A stretch of 64,000 bases of DNA from Kordia zhangzhouensis (GTDB lineage Bacteria; Bacteroidota; Bacteroidia; Flavobacteriales; Flavobacteriaceae): assembly GCF_001005305.1 (NCBI RefSeq), contig NZ_LBMH01000001.1, forward strand, positions 186,001 through 250,000, read 5' to 3'. A program made the position numbers and the translations under genes. Below the pieces are notes generated by a model. It was not told the DNA's origin. It searched no databases and saw nothing but the letters and a program-made list of their open reading frames with translations. Below are positions 33,529 through 43,118 of the stretch, piece by piece; position 1 is the stretch's first letter, and each line of letters begins with the position of its first letter.

Positions 33529-34284
33529 CTAGTATCCCGTCACCAACAAACCACGTGCGCCACGCATACCACATTTCTGATATTGATGATAAGCCTTTAC
33601 AGCACGTTCTCGTATTTCTGCATCTGATTCATTTTTTATCCAACCTTCTATAGCCGATTTCAACGTATAAGCTTCAGGAGACATTAATCCAGTAGTCCAA
33701 ACCAATGGATTTGCCCCAGTTTGTTGAATGTATGGTGTAAAATACGCTTTGCTTACACAAGCCAATATAATTACATCGCGTTTCTTCTTGTTTTGCGGAT
33801 TAAACTTCATATCCAAATCAAATTCCATTAATCCATCATGACCTACATAAGCTATCAAATCTGCATTGCCGCCAAAGCTCAATTTTTTATTCTTAATTTG
33901 TATTTCAACAGAATTTTTTCCACTACTTGCTTGCAGAAAATCAATTGTTGTCTCTTTAATATATTTCCCATCATACGCTTGTGCTAGTAAGTATGTGTCA
34001 GAATTTGTGTGTTTAAAAAGCAAGCTCTCTAATATTTTAGCATTTTTGGAAGGAATAACTTTCACAAGATTCCATTCTTTGCTTTGTTTTAAATATGTTT
34101 TCACACCATATAAAGCACCCCAATATAAATTTGTTTGCGGATTTTGCCCATTTCCGAGAGACTTTGAAACTGGAACAATACCTTGGTTGATATTATCACA
34201 CAGAGCAACAAATACATGAATTTTCTTTTGCCCAAAAGCAACTAGACTGATACTAAATACAATACTAAAAATGAATTTTTTCAT
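33529..34284 (-). CDS. Exported caspase-fold-like protein of unknown function
   Basis: A 251-residue protein with a Sec signal peptide (1-18). The conserved start VALCDNINQGIVPV and LYWGALYGVKTY mark a family I know only as uncharacterised. The pair DLIAYVGHDGLMEF (His149) and DVIILACVSKAYF (Cys176), each at the end of a hydrophobic strand, resembles the His-Gly and Ala-Cys dyad of clan CD cysteine peptidases (caspase, legumain, gingipain, clostripain). Protease activity is an inference. It converges on the two peptide genes. Confidence 0.65.
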   Translation of the reverse strand: MKKFIFSIVFSISLVAFGQKKIHVFVALCDNINQGIVPVSKSLGNGQNPQTNLYWGALYGVKTYLKQSKEWNLVKVIPSKNAKILESLLFKHTNSDTYLLAQAYDGKYIKETTIDFLQASSGKNSVEIQIKNKKLSFGGNADLIAYVGHDGLMEFDLDMKFNPQNKKKRDVIILACVSKAYFTPYIQQTGANPLVWTTGLMSPEAYTLKSAIEGWIKNESDAEIRERAVKAYHQYQKCGMRGARGLLVTGY

Positions 34285-34405
34285 GGAAATTAAAAATCAG
34301 AGTAATATGTATATAACGAAAAAAAATATACAATCGCATAGAATGTTAAAATAGTGTTTTAACATTTAAAAAAACGGTATCTTGTTTGTTTAAACCAACA
34401 AACCT

Positions 34406-36538
34406 ATGAAACGAACCTCCATAGCAATTATGAGCGGCATTTTGTTATTTACTTCATGTAAAGATGCTACGCCCCAAAAAAACTCTGAAACATCTATGAC
34501 AGAAAATCCTTTATTGATTGAATGGAATACACCTCATGGCGTACCACCTTTCGACAAAATAAAAAGTAGTGATTATTTACCTGCTTTTAAAATTGCATTA
34601 AAAGAAAACGAGAACGAAATCAAAGCCATCAGTGAAAATACTGAAACGCCTACTTTTCAAAATACAATTGAAGCATTAGAATTTAGCGGAAAAAATCTTA
34701 AAAGATTGCAGCGTATTTTTTACGCTGTTAACTCTGCCAATACAGATGATACACTAAAAGTTGCCGCCAAAGAAATTACACCTGCCATCGCAGCTCATAA
34801 CGATTTTATCAATTTGAATGCTACACTATATGAACGTGTAAAAGCTGTGTATGATCAAAAAGAAGATTTATCTCTTACTCCTGAGGAAGAACGTTTATTA
34901 GAAGAAACACATAAAAACTTTGTTCGTGCTGGAATCAGCCTTGAAGGAAAAGATCAAAATCGTCTTCGGGAAATCAATACACAACTAGCAAAGCTAAGCA
35001 GTGATTTTGGCGAAAATCTTTTAGACGAAACCAATAATTTTGAGTATCATACAACAGACAAAAATGACTTAGGAAATCTTCCGCAAAGTCTAGTATCTCT
35101 CGCTGCTGCTGAAGCAAAAAAAAGAGGACATAAAGAAGGCTGGTCATTTACACTACAACGTCCAAGCATTAATCCATTCTTACAAACATCTCCCAATAGA
35201 GATGCTCGAAAAATTTTATTTGATGGCTATGCGATGCGCGCCAACAATGATAACGAAAATGACAATAAAGCTATTTTGAGTGAAATGGCTGCGCTGCGTT
35301 TAGAAAAAGCCAATTTATTAGGCTACGATTCCCACGCCGCTTATATCTTATCTGATAATATGGCAGAAACTCCCGAAGCTGTATATGGCTTCATGGATAA
35401 GTTATGGCCTTCTGCATTAGAAATGGCAAAATCTGAACGTGAAGCCTTGGCTAAAAAAATGGCTACTGAAGGAATCAACGGTGAATTTAGAGGTAGTGAT
35501 TGGAGATATTACGTAGAAAAAGTCAGAAAAGAACGCTATAATTTTGACGAAGAAGAAACACGCCCATACTTTGAAGTAAATGCAGTACGTGATGGTGTTT
35601 TTGCATTAGCAAGCGAACTATTTGGTCTTACTTTTAAGGAAATGAATCACATTCCTAAATGGCATGAAGATCAACAAGTATTTGAAGTTTTAGAAGCAAA
35701 TGGAACACACTTGGGAATCATATACATGGATTTCTTTGCTAGAGAAAGTAAACGTGGTGGTGCATGGATGAATGCTTTACGCAGTCAAATGAATGTTGAT
35801 GGAATGGTTACTCCAATAGTGACAAACAATTTTAACTATCCAGCTCCTTCAGGAGATTCTCCATCATTATTATCATTTACAGAAGCAGAAACCTTATTTC
35901 ATGAATTCGGTCACGCACTACATGGGTTATTTTCAAACGTAAAATACGAATCTTTATCAGGAACTAATGTCCCGAGAGACTTTGTTGAATTCCCTTCTCA
36001 GGTAATGGAAAATTGGATGAGTGAACCAAGAGTGCTTCGTATGTTTGCAAAACATTATCAAACAGGGGAAGTAATACCAGACACTATGATTAAGAAAATG
36101 AAAGACGCCAATTCATTCAATGGAGGATTTGCGACTGTAGAATATATGGCAGCAGCCTATTTAGATATGGCATGGCACTCGAAAAAGGAAGACATCCCAA
36201 CAGATGTAAATGCTTTTGAAAAACAAGCTATGGATGATCTTGGATTAATCGAAGAAATTGTTCCACGCTATAGAAGCACCTATTTTGGTCATATCTTTTC
36301 TAGTCCAGTGGGCTATTCTTCAGGATATTATAGCTACTTATGGTCTGAAGTACTAGATGCAGATGCTTTTCAAGCATTCAAAGACACTGGGAATATCTTT
36401 GACGCAGAAACAGCAAAACGTTACCGCAAAATGTTAAGCATGGGCGGCTCACAAAACGGAATGAAACTCTATAAAACCTTCAGAGGTTCTGAACCAGAAA
36501 TTGAACCTTTATTAAAGAAAAAAGGGTTTGTAAAATAA
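34406..36538 (+). CDS. M3 family metallopeptidase (peptidyl-dipeptidase Dcp-like), lipoprotein
   Basis: A 710-residue zinc peptidase with a lipoprotein signal (lipobox FTSC, Cys19), so anchored in the envelope. The HEFGH zinc motif is near residues 499-503, followed by the third ligand region NWMSEPRVLRMFAKHY. The rest follows the Dcp/oligopeptidase A layout. It would remove dipeptides from short peptide C-termini. A stand-alone gene ended by the terminator at 36560. Confidence 0.93.
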   Translation: MKRTSIAIMSGILLFTSCKDATPQKNSETSMTENPLLIEWNTPHGVPPFDKIKSSDYLPAFKIALKENENEIKAISENTETPTFQNTIEALEFSGKNLKRLQRIFYAVNSANTDDTLKVAAKEITPAIAAHNDFINLNATLYERVKAVYDQKEDLSLTPEEERLLEETHKNFVRAGISLEGKDQNRLREINTQLAKLSSDFGENLLDETNNFEYHTTDKNDLGNLPQSLVSLAAAEAKKRGHKEGWSFTLQRPSINPFLQTSPNRDARKILFDGYAMRANNDNENDNKAILSEMAALRLEKANLLGYDSHAAYILSDNMAETPEAVYGFMDKLWPSALEMAKSEREALAKKMATEGINGEFRGSDWRYYVEKVRKERYNFDEEETRPYFEVNAVRDGVFALASELFGLTFKEMNHIPKWHEDQQVFEVLEANGTHLGIIYMDFFARESKRGGAWMNALRSQMNVDGMVTPIVTNNFNYPAPSGDSPSLLSFTEAETLFHEFGHALHGLFSNVKYESLSGTNVPRDFVEFPSQVMENWMSEPRVLRMFAKHYQTGEVIPDTMIKKMKDANSFNGGFATVEYMAAAYLDMAWHSKKEDIPTDVNAFEKQAMDDLGLIEEIVPRYRSTYFGHIFSSPVGYSSGYYSYLWSEVLDADAFQAFKDTGNIFDAETAKRYRKMLSMGGSQNGMKLYKTFRGSEPEIEPLLKKKGFVK

Positions 36539-36559
36539 TAAACTTTCTTTTTAAACTTT

Positions 36560-36590
36560 AAAGCCTCAATACATAGAATTGAGGCTTTTT
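36560..36590 (+). terminator. Terminator of the M3 peptidase gene
   Basis: Stem AAAGCCTCAAT / ATTGAGGCTTT followed by T5. It overlaps the 5' part of a longer open frame for the next gene, which supports the start at 36603. Confidence 0.9.
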
Positions 36591-36602
36591 ATCATCTTAA
36601 TT

Positions 36603-37406
36603 ATGAAGTTTTTTCAACAAAATCCGACAAAAAAATTACATTGTATTATTAAAGAGCTTTGGGCAATAAATGATTCAAAAGCTATTGATTCCAAGCAGGA
36701 AAAAATTATCCCTGATGGATATCCTGAGATGATTTTTCACTACGGCGACCCGTATCAATCCAATGTAAATGGCACTTGGAAACTACAATCCAAAGACATT
36801 ATTGCTGGTCAAATTACAAACTACTTTTTCCTTCAAAACACAGGTAGTATTGGCATGTTTGCCATCAAATTTCAACCATGGGCACTACATACTTTATTTG
36901 GCATAAATAGCGCCTTTTTGACCAATAAGGTTGAAAATATAAATTTTGAAACACACCCCATTTTAATACAATTAAAAAACATTGCTATTTCCCAACACTC
37001 ATTTTCTGAAAAAGTAGTAATGATTGAAGAATGGTTTTTAAAAAACTTTAATCTTCCTACTAAAACAACCAAAGGAGAGCATGCTACACAACTTATCATT
37101 GAGGCTAAAGGAAACATAAGTAGCAAACAACTCGAAAACACAGTAGGAATCACACAGCGCAGCTTAGAACGATATTTTAAAAGCCACATTGGACTATCTC
37201 CAAAGTTTTATAGCAGAATAATACGCTTTGCGCATATCTTTTCGCTAGTTCAAAAAGAAAATGTTGATTGGGCAGATATTATTTATCAATCTGGATTTTA
37301 TGATCAATCACATTTTATAAAGAATTTCAAGGAGTTTTCAGGAGAAGATCCTTCAAAATATGGTTTTTTTGAAAATTCTATGGCTAACTTTTTTCTTAAA
37401 AAATAA
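36603..37406 (+). CDS. AraC family transcriptional regulator
   Basis: A 267-residue cytoplasmic regulator from ATG 36603; the frame extends upstream to 36579 but that part lies in a terminator. The N-terminal ligand domain (about 1-150) has LHCIIKELWAIND and KIIPDGYPEMIFHYGD, typical of the DUF6597 cupin-like domain. The C-terminal HTH (about 175-260) has ITQRSLERYFKSHIGLSPK and DQSHFIKNFKEFSG. Ligand and targets unknown. Confidence 0.88.
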   Translation: MKFFQQNPTKKLHCIIKELWAINDSKAIDSKQEKIIPDGYPEMIFHYGDPYQSNVNGTWKLQSKDIIAGQITNYFFLQNTGSIGMFAIKFQPWALHTLFGINSAFLTNKVENINFETHPILIQLKNIAISQHSFSEKVVMIEEWFLKNFNLPTKTTKGEHATQLIIEAKGNISSKQLENTVGITQRSLERYFKSHIGLSPKFYSRIIRFAHIFSLVQKENVDWADIIYQSGFYDQSHFIKNFKEFSGEDPSKYGFFENSMANFFLKK

Positions 37407-37476
37407 GTCTTCGTCGGTTTTTTACAATTTTCCCAAATAATTCTCTTCTAATTTTACCTTTCAAAAAACAAATATT

Positions 37477-37920
37477 ATGAGAATTAGTACAGTAGCAAGC
37501 ATTGCATTTTTAAGTTTGATGACATTATTTTCATGTAAACAAGATCAAATTTCCTTTCTTGAAGGAACATGGAAGATTGAAAATAAGAATCAATACGAAG
37601 TATGGGAAAAAGTTTCTCTTACGAAATTAGAAGGACACTCCTATAAATTAGTTCATGGTGAAAAGCATATATCTGAAACGCTTTCAATTCACAAAGAGAA
37701 TAATGAAATTATTTATACTGCTTTGGTTTCCAATCAGAACCAAGGAAAAGCGATTCGTTTTATATTAAATCAGCGCGTAGATTCATTGGTATCGTTTGAA
37801 AACCTTTCTCATGATTTTCCTAAAAAAATCCAGTATAAAAAGTTAAATGAAAAAGAACTTCAAGTATATGTTTTAGGAGAAAACAACCAAGGGTTTGCTT
37901 ATAAAATGACAAAACAATAA
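37477..37920 (+). CDS. DUF6265-like lipoprotein
   Basis: A 147-residue lipoprotein (lipobox LFSC, Cys20) with the pattern SFLEGTWKIENKNQYEVWEK near residues 26-45 and FENLSHDFPKKIQYK near 108, as in DUF6265 beta-barrel proteins of unknown function. It lies 70 bp after the AraC gene and just before the rpmA terminator region. Confidence 0.75.
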   Translation: MRISTVASIAFLSLMTLFSCKQDQISFLEGTWKIENKNQYEVWEKVSLTKLEGHSYKLVHGEKHISETLSIHKENNEIIYTALVSNQNQGKAIRFILNQRVDSLVSFENLSHDFPKKIQYKKLNEKELQVYVLGENNQGFAYKMTKQ

Positions 37921-37951
37921 AAAAGCCTGAACAAATGTTCAGGCTTTTTTT
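37921..37951. terminator. Bidirectional terminator
   Basis: Stem AAAAGCCTGAAC / GTTCAGGCTTTT, loop AAAT, T7 tract. It separates the convergent DUF6265-like and rpmA genes. Confidence 0.92.
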
Positions 37952-37971
37952 AGTTGTTGCAAAGATTTTAC

Positions 37972-38232
37972 TTATGCTTCGAAAGGTTCGATAGATACGT
38001 AAGATCTGTTGTTTGCTTTCTTTGTGAATTTCACAATACCGTCTACTTTAGCATGTAATGTATGGTCTTTTCCCATATATACATTTTCTCCTGGGTTGTG
38101 AGTTGTACCTCTTTGTCTAACGATGATATTTCCAGCAATTGCTGCTTGTCCACCAAAAATCTTAACTCCTAATCGTTTCGATTCTGATTCTCTACCGTTT
38201 TTCGAACTACCAACTCCTTTTTTGTGAGCCAT
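37972..38232 (-). CDS. rpmA: 50S ribosomal protein L27
   Basis: An 86-residue protein beginning [20 protein letters not shown] with [17 protein letters not shown], diagnostic of bacterial L27, whose N-terminal tail reaches the peptidyl-transferase centre. It lies 42 bp after rplU in the same operon. Confidence 0.98.
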   Translation of the reverse strand: MAHKKGVGSSKNGRESESKRLGVKIFGGQAAIAGNIIVRQRGTTHNPGENVYMGKDHTLHAKVDGIVKFTKKANNRSYVSIEPFEA

Positions 38233-38274
38233 CTTCGTAAGGTTTTATTTTGTTATACTTCAGTGATTTAGCAA

Positions 38275-38910
38275 TTATGCTTTCCCACCATCTAATTCGT
38301 CTTGCCATTTCTTCAATTCATCCCACTTTCCATCAGCAGCTAATTGTGCTTGTTTTGGCCAAGTGTCAGTTACGTGATTACCACGAACATCTGCAATGAT
38401 TTCAGAAATTTTAGCAGCATCCGTTTTTGCTAAATCAGCATACGTTGTGATACCTGCTTCATTTAAAGTAGAAGCGATTTTTGGACCAATTCCTTCAATC
38501 TTTTTTAAATCATCTCCTCCTTTATTAGATGCTTTTTTTGCCACTGGCTTCGCATCTTCTTTTTTTGCTTCCTTCTTTGGTTCAGCTTTTTTAGCTCCAG
38601 AAGCAACAATGTTTTCAATTACAATTTCAGTTAATGACTGACGGTGACCATTTTTTACACGGTAACCTTTACGTCTTTTCTTTTTGAAAACAATCACTTT
38701 ATCACCTTTAAGGTGTTTTAAAACTTTAGCCTCTACTGCGGCTCCGTTTATAGCTGGGGCGCCAATTGTAACTTGTCCGTTATCATCTAACAAAAGAACA
38801 TTATCGAAAGTCACTTGCTTTCCTTCTTCTGTAGCTAAACGATGAACAAATACTTTTTGATCTTTCGCAACCTTGAATTGCTGCCCTGCTATCTCTACAA
38901 TTGCATACAT
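38275..38910 (-). CDS. rplU: 50S ribosomal protein L21 with C-terminal helix-hairpin-helix extension
   Basis: A 211-residue protein. Residues 1-105 are a normal L21 (MYAIVEIAGQQFKV, GDKVIVFKKKRRKGYRVKNGHRQ in two parts). A Lys/Ala/Glu linker (about 109-130) joins a helix-hairpin-helix-type domain (DDLKKIEGIGPKIASTLNEA and a second YADLAK unit). L21 in most bacteria is about 103 residues; the extension is common in Bacteroidota. The tail may bind RNA or DNA; its role is not known. Confidence 0.95.
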   Translation of the reverse strand: MYAIVEIAGQQFKVAKDQKVFVHRLATEEGKQVTFDNVLLLDDNGQVTIGAPAINGAAVEAKVLKHLKGDKVIVFKKKRRKGYRVKNGHRQSLTEIVIENIVASGAKKAEPKKEAKKEDAKPVAKKASNKGGDDLKKIEGIGPKIASTLNEAGITTYADLAKTDAAKISEIIADVRGNHVTDTWPKQAQLAADGKWDELKKWQDELDGGKA

Positions 38911-38952
38911 AGCGTATCGTTTAATTAATTATATTTTATTCAAAAATGGATG

Positions 38953-38983
38953 CAAATATACATCTAATTAATTAATCTACAAA
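38953..38983 (-). promoter_or_regulatory. Promoter of rplU-rpmA
   Basis: On the minus strand: TTTG (38983-38980), 19 bp, TATATTTG (38960-38953), an exact consensus match. It lies 42 bp upstream of rplU. Confidence 0.75.
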
Positions 38984-38988
38984 CACTT

Positions 38989-39438
38989 CTATAAGTCTTT
39001 CTGTTTAATGTTGTTACTTGGTTTAAATTTTTGCATAAATAACAGACTCAAAATCACCGCAGAAGCGAATCCTTCTAGTATAATAACAAACAATAAAAGA
39101 CCTGGTTCTTCAGAATATTTATCCAATCCTGTTTCCATAATCCGTTCAGCAAATTCAGGATTAAGATGAAATATGTAAACTGCCATAAATAGTGTAAATA
39201 CTATTGTTGCTATAAATCCAGCAATCAGTCCAGCTTTAAAACCATCAAAATAGTTAAAATTACGCCCATTCGCATATTTTGTCTCTTTTATTACTTTGAA
39301 AATTCCATAGCCTACAATAAACCCATTAAATATTCGAAACCACGGATTTTCATGCATTCCAATCAATTTTACAAGTAAAAAATAGGCGATTAATCCTACC
39401 GCAATAAAAACTCCATATTTTACAGATCTGCTTTCCAT
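38989..39438 (-). CDS. DUF4199 family membrane protein
   Basis: A 149-residue protein with four predicted TM segments. NFNYFDGFKAGLIAGFIATI near residue 59 and the preceding GFIVGYGIFKVI fit DUF4199, a Bacteroidota inner-membrane family of unknown function. It ends just upstream of the rplU promoter and is probably a separate transcript. Confidence 0.8.
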   Translation of the reverse strand: MESRSVKYGVFIAVGLIAYFLLVKLIGMHENPWFRIFNGFIVGYGIFKVIKETKYANGRNFNYFDGFKAGLIAGFIATIVFTLFMAVYIFHLNPEFAERIMETGLDKYSEEPGLLLFVIILEGFASAVILSLLFMQKFKPSNNIKQKDL

Positions 39439-39621
39439 GATTATTTTTTTTTGGGATTAGTCTCTTATAAAAATACTAATTATTTGACGAAAAGCGAAGC
39501 AAGAAAACCAAAATACCTATTAAAGTTATTGTAAAGTTTCAATAAATCTTGTAAGGTGTAACAATTTTATAGAACTTGCGTCCTATGTAAAATAACGTAA
39601 AGTCAAAAAAAGTTTAATGCA

Positions 39622-40959
39622 ATGAAAAAAAGATTATTTTCAGTAGCTTCTTTATTGCTTTTCGGATTTATTTCCCAAGCTCAAGAAGTTAAATTTGAAG
39701 AATATGATTTAGATAATGGTCTACATGTCATTCTTCACCAAGACAATTCTGCTCCTGTAGTCACAACTTCAGTAATGTACGACGTTGGAGGAAAAGATTT
39801 AGGAGGAAACAACAACCCAGAGCGTACTGGATTTGCTCACTTCTTTGAGCATCTTTTATTTGAAGGCACCGAAAATATTGATCGCGGACAATGGTTCAAA
39901 ATTGTCTCTTCCAACGGAGGAAGTAACAATGCAAACACATCGCAAGATAGAACTTATTACTATGAAGTGTTTCCGTCAAATAATTTAGAGTTAGGATTGT
40001 GGATGGAATCTGAACGCATGATGCATCCCGTAATCAACCAAATAGGTGTGGACACCCAAAGTGAAGTCGTAAAAGAAGAAAAGAGACAACGTTATGACAA
40101 TCAACCCTATGGGCAATTATTGTTTGTCGTGAATGAAAATATCTTCAAAAAACACCCATACAAATACAAAAACATTGGGGAAATGGAACACTTAGACGCA
40201 GCAACTTTAGATGAGTTCAAAGCGTATTTTAAGAAATTCTACGTTCCAAATAATGCGACTTTAGTTGTAGCTGGCGATATAGATATCGCAAAAACTAAAA
40301 AAATGATTAAAGATTACTTCGGCCCTATTCCTAAAGGAGAAGAGATTGTTCGTAATTTTCCTAAAGAAGATCCAATTACAGAAGAGTTTAAAGTAGAATA
40401 TTTTGACTCGAATATTCAAATTCCTGCAATCATCGCTGCGTACAGAACTCCTTCATTTACAACGAGAGATGCGCGCGTATTAGATATGATTTCTACGTAC
40501 TTAAGCAACGGAAAAAGCTCTAAACTATACAAGCGATTGGTAGATGATAAAAAAATGGCATTAGCTGTACAAGCTGTAAACTTTAGCCAAAAAGATTACG
40601 GCACCTATGCTTTATTTGCACTTCCTTTAGGAGAAAATACCTTGGAAGACTTAAAAGTGGAAATGGACGACGAAATCAAAAAGCTTCAAACAGAATTGAT
40701 TTCTGAGAAAGATTACCAAAAACTTCAAAATAAATTTGAAAACAATTTTGTAAACTCAAATTCGAGTGTTCAAGGAATTGCTAACTCTTTAGCTCGTTAC
40801 AATGTAATGTACGGAAATACGAATTTGATTAATACAGAAATTGATATTTACAGATCAATCACTAGAGAAGAAATTAGAGAAGTAGCTAACAAGTATTTGA
40901 AACCAAACCAACGTTTAATTTTAGAATACAAACCTGCTGAAAAAACAGAAAAAAAATAA
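39622..40959 (+). CDS. M16 family zinc peptidase, catalytic subunit
   Basis: A 445-residue exported protease (signal peptide 1-20). The inverted zinc motif HFFEH is at residues 73-77, with the downstream Glu in SEVVKEEKRQ. This is the active half of an M16B pair; the second half follows 7 bp later. Such pairs act in the periplasm on short peptides. Start ATG 39622. Confidence 0.93.
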   Translation: MKKRLFSVASLLLFGFISQAQEVKFEEYDLDNGLHVILHQDNSAPVVTTSVMYDVGGKDLGGNNNPERTGFAHFFEHLLFEGTENIDRGQWFKIVSSNGGSNNANTSQDRTYYYEVFPSNNLELGLWMESERMMHPVINQIGVDTQSEVVKEEKRQRYDNQPYGQLLFVVNENIFKKHPYKYKNIGEMEHLDAATLDEFKAYFKKFYVPNNATLVVAGDIDIAKTKKMIKDYFGPIPKGEEIVRNFPKEDPITEEFKVEYFDSNIQIPAIIAAYRTPSFTTRDARVLDMISTYLSNGKSSKLYKRLVDDKKMALAVQAVNFSQKDYGTYALFALPLGENTLEDLKVEMDDEIKKLQTELISEKDYQKLQNKFENNFVNSNSSVQGIANSLARYNVMYGNTNLINTEIDIYRSITREEIREVANKYLKPNQRLILEYKPAEKTEKK

Positions 40960-40966
40960 AAATCGC

Positions 40967-43057
40967 ATGAAAACAAAAATAATTTCACTTCTTGTATTGT
41001 TTGTAACTTCACTAACGATGCAAGCACAAATAGACAGGTCTCAACAACCAAAACCAGGACCTGCACCCAAAGTTAACATTGGAAAACCAAATACCTTTAC
41101 ATTAAAAAATGGATTGACCGTATTGGTAGTAGAAAATAATAAATTACCACGAGTATCAGCAACGCTTACAATTGATAACCCACTAATTGTAGAAGGTAAT
41201 AAAGCTGGACTTACAAGTTTGGTAAGTTCATTGCTAGGAAGTGGCTCTACCTCAATTTCAAAAGATGCTTTTAATGAAGAAGTTGACTATTTAGGAGCGT
41301 CATTAAATTTTGGTTCGCAAAGTGCTTTTGCAAGCTCGCTATCCAAATACTTTCCACGAATTATGGAATTAATGGCTGATGGAGCTTTAAATCCAAACTT
41401 TACGCAAGAAGAACTTGAAAGCGAACGAGCTAAAATTTTAGAAAATCTAAAGTCACAAAAGAAAAATGTAGGTGCTATCGCAGGCAGAGTACAATCAGTT
41501 TTAGCCTACGGAGCAAATCACCCATACGGAGAGTTTATTACTGAAGAAACCGTAAACAATGTAACACTAGAAGATGTTAAAGCTTTTCACAACAAGTATT
41601 TTAGACCAAATAATGCATATTTAATCATTATTGGAGATGTTAAAACTAAAGATGTTAAAAAGTTAGTTAAGAAACTTTTCAAAAATTGGGAAAAAGGCAC
41701 AATTGTAGCAGATACTTATGATACGGCAAAAAATGCTACCAGTACAGAGGTTAACTTTATCAATGCGGATAATGCTGTTCAGTCTGAATTGAGTGTTCAA
41801 AACACTGTAAAATTAACCATGAAAGACGAAGATTATTTCCCTGTATTGATTGCAAACAACATCTTAGGTGGTGGTGGAGAAGCCCGCTTATTCAACAACT
41901 TACGTGAAGATAAAAAATTCACTTACGGTTCGTATTCAAGCATTGGAGACAACAGAAAAACAATTTCAACTTTTAAAGCTACTGCTAGTGTTCGTAATGC
42001 TGTAACAGATAGCGCTGTAGTAGAAATTTTAAAAGAAATCAAAAAGATTACTACTGAACTGGTTTCAGATGAAGAATTAAAAAATGTAAAAGCAAAATAT
42101 GTTGGTCGTTTTGTCACTGGAGTTGAGCGCCCGTCAACCATTGCTAATTATGCTTTAAATATTATTACAGAAGATCTTCCTGCCAACTTCTACGAAACTT
42201 ATCTAGAAAAAATAGAAGCAGTAACAAAAGAAGATGTATTGCGTGCTGCTCAAAAATATTTCCAAAAAGATAACTTACGTATTGTGGTTACAGGAAAAGG
42301 TAGCGAAGTTATTGGTGCACTAGAAAATTTAACTTTTGATGGAAAAAAGATTCCTGTAAAATATTTCAACGAATTTGGGGAACCAACAGAAAAACCTGTT
42401 TTCAAAAAACCAATTCCTGCTGGCGTAACTGCTCAAACTGTGATTGACAATTATATCAATGCAATTGGAGGTAAAGAGAAATTAATGCAAGTAACTACCA
42501 CTGTTCAAGAAATGGAAGCTTCCTTTCAAGGAATGTCTATGATTACTACTTTAAAGCAAAAAAGTCCTAATATGATGATGACTGATGTGAGCATGGTAGG
42601 AATGGGATCTGTATTTAAACAAGCTTTTGATGGCGAAAAAGGATACATGTCACAACAAGGACAAAAAAGAGACATGCCTGCAGAAATGATTGACGAAATG
42701 AAAGCTAGAAAAGGATTATTCCCTGAACTAAATTACAGTGATAGCAAACTAACATTAAAAGGTATTGAATCTGTAGAAGGAAAAGATGCCTATGTAGTTG
42801 AGGTAGAAAAATCTTCAGGTGAAAAAGTAACAAACTATTACGACACCACTTCTGGATTAAAGGTTAAAAAAGCAGAAACAGCAAAAGGCCCTGGAGGACA
42901 AGAAGTTGTACAAGAAACAACTTATGGAGATTACAAAGAAGTTGATGGAATTAAATTTCCATATGAAATGGTTGTGCCAATGGCTGGACAAAAAATTGAA
43001 TTTAAAACCATTTCTGTAAACGTAAACAAACCATTAAAAAAAGAAGATTTCCAATAG
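40967..43057 (+). CDS. M16 family partner subunit with C-terminal LolA-like domain
   Basis: A 696-residue exported protein (signal peptide 1-20). The M16 fold is clear, but the zinc motif is absent: the matching segment reads LTSLVSSLLGSG. It keeps the ARLFNNLREDKKFTYG stretch that supplies substrate-binding Arg/Tyr. Residues about 470-696 form a separate domain with IDNYINAIGGKEKLMQVTT and YYDTTSGL, like the lipoprotein-carrier-type fold found in Bacteroidota exported proteins. Likely partner of the upstream peptidase. Confidence 0.88.
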   Translation: MKTKIISLLVLFVTSLTMQAQIDRSQQPKPGPAPKVNIGKPNTFTLKNGLTVLVVENNKLPRVSATLTIDNPLIVEGNKAGLTSLVSSLLGSGSTSISKDAFNEEVDYLGASLNFGSQSAFASSLSKYFPRIMELMADGALNPNFTQEELESERAKILENLKSQKKNVGAIAGRVQSVLAYGANHPYGEFITEETVNNVTLEDVKAFHNKYFRPNNAYLIIIGDVKTKDVKKLVKKLFKNWEKGTIVADTYDTAKNATSTEVNFINADNAVQSELSVQNTVKLTMKDEDYFPVLIANNILGGGGEARLFNNLREDKKFTYGSYSSIGDNRKTISTFKATASVRNAVTDSAVVEILKEIKKITTELVSDEELKNVKAKYVGRFVTGVERPSTIANYALNIITEDLPANFYETYLEKIEAVTKEDVLRAAQKYFQKDNLRIVVTGKGSEVIGALENLTFDGKKIPVKYFNEFGEPTEKPVFKKPIPAGVTAQTVIDNYINAIGGKEKLMQVTTTVQEMEASFQGMSMITTLKQKSPNMMMTDVSMVGMGSVFKQAFDGEKGYMSQQGQKRDMPAEMIDEMKARKGLFPELNYSDSKLTLKGIESVEGKDAYVVEVEKSSGEKVTNYYDTTSGLKVKKAETAKGPGGQEVVQETTYGDYKEVDGIKFPYEMVVPMAGQKIEFKTISVNVNKPLKKEDFQ

Positions 43058-43078
43058 ATTTTTCTTTTTTAAAAAGAT

Positions 43079-43110
43079 AAAACCCGAAAGTTTTGGCTTT
43101 CGGGTTTTTT
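43079..43110. terminator. Bidirectional terminator
   Basis: Stem AAAACCCGAAAG / CTTTCGGGTTTT followed by TT. It separates the convergent M16 and EamA genes. Confidence 0.92.
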
Positions 43111-43118
43111 ATATTCCA

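Noticed and set aside
36579-36602. Upstream start of the AraC-type regulator
   Set aside because: It lies within the terminator of the M3 peptidase gene.
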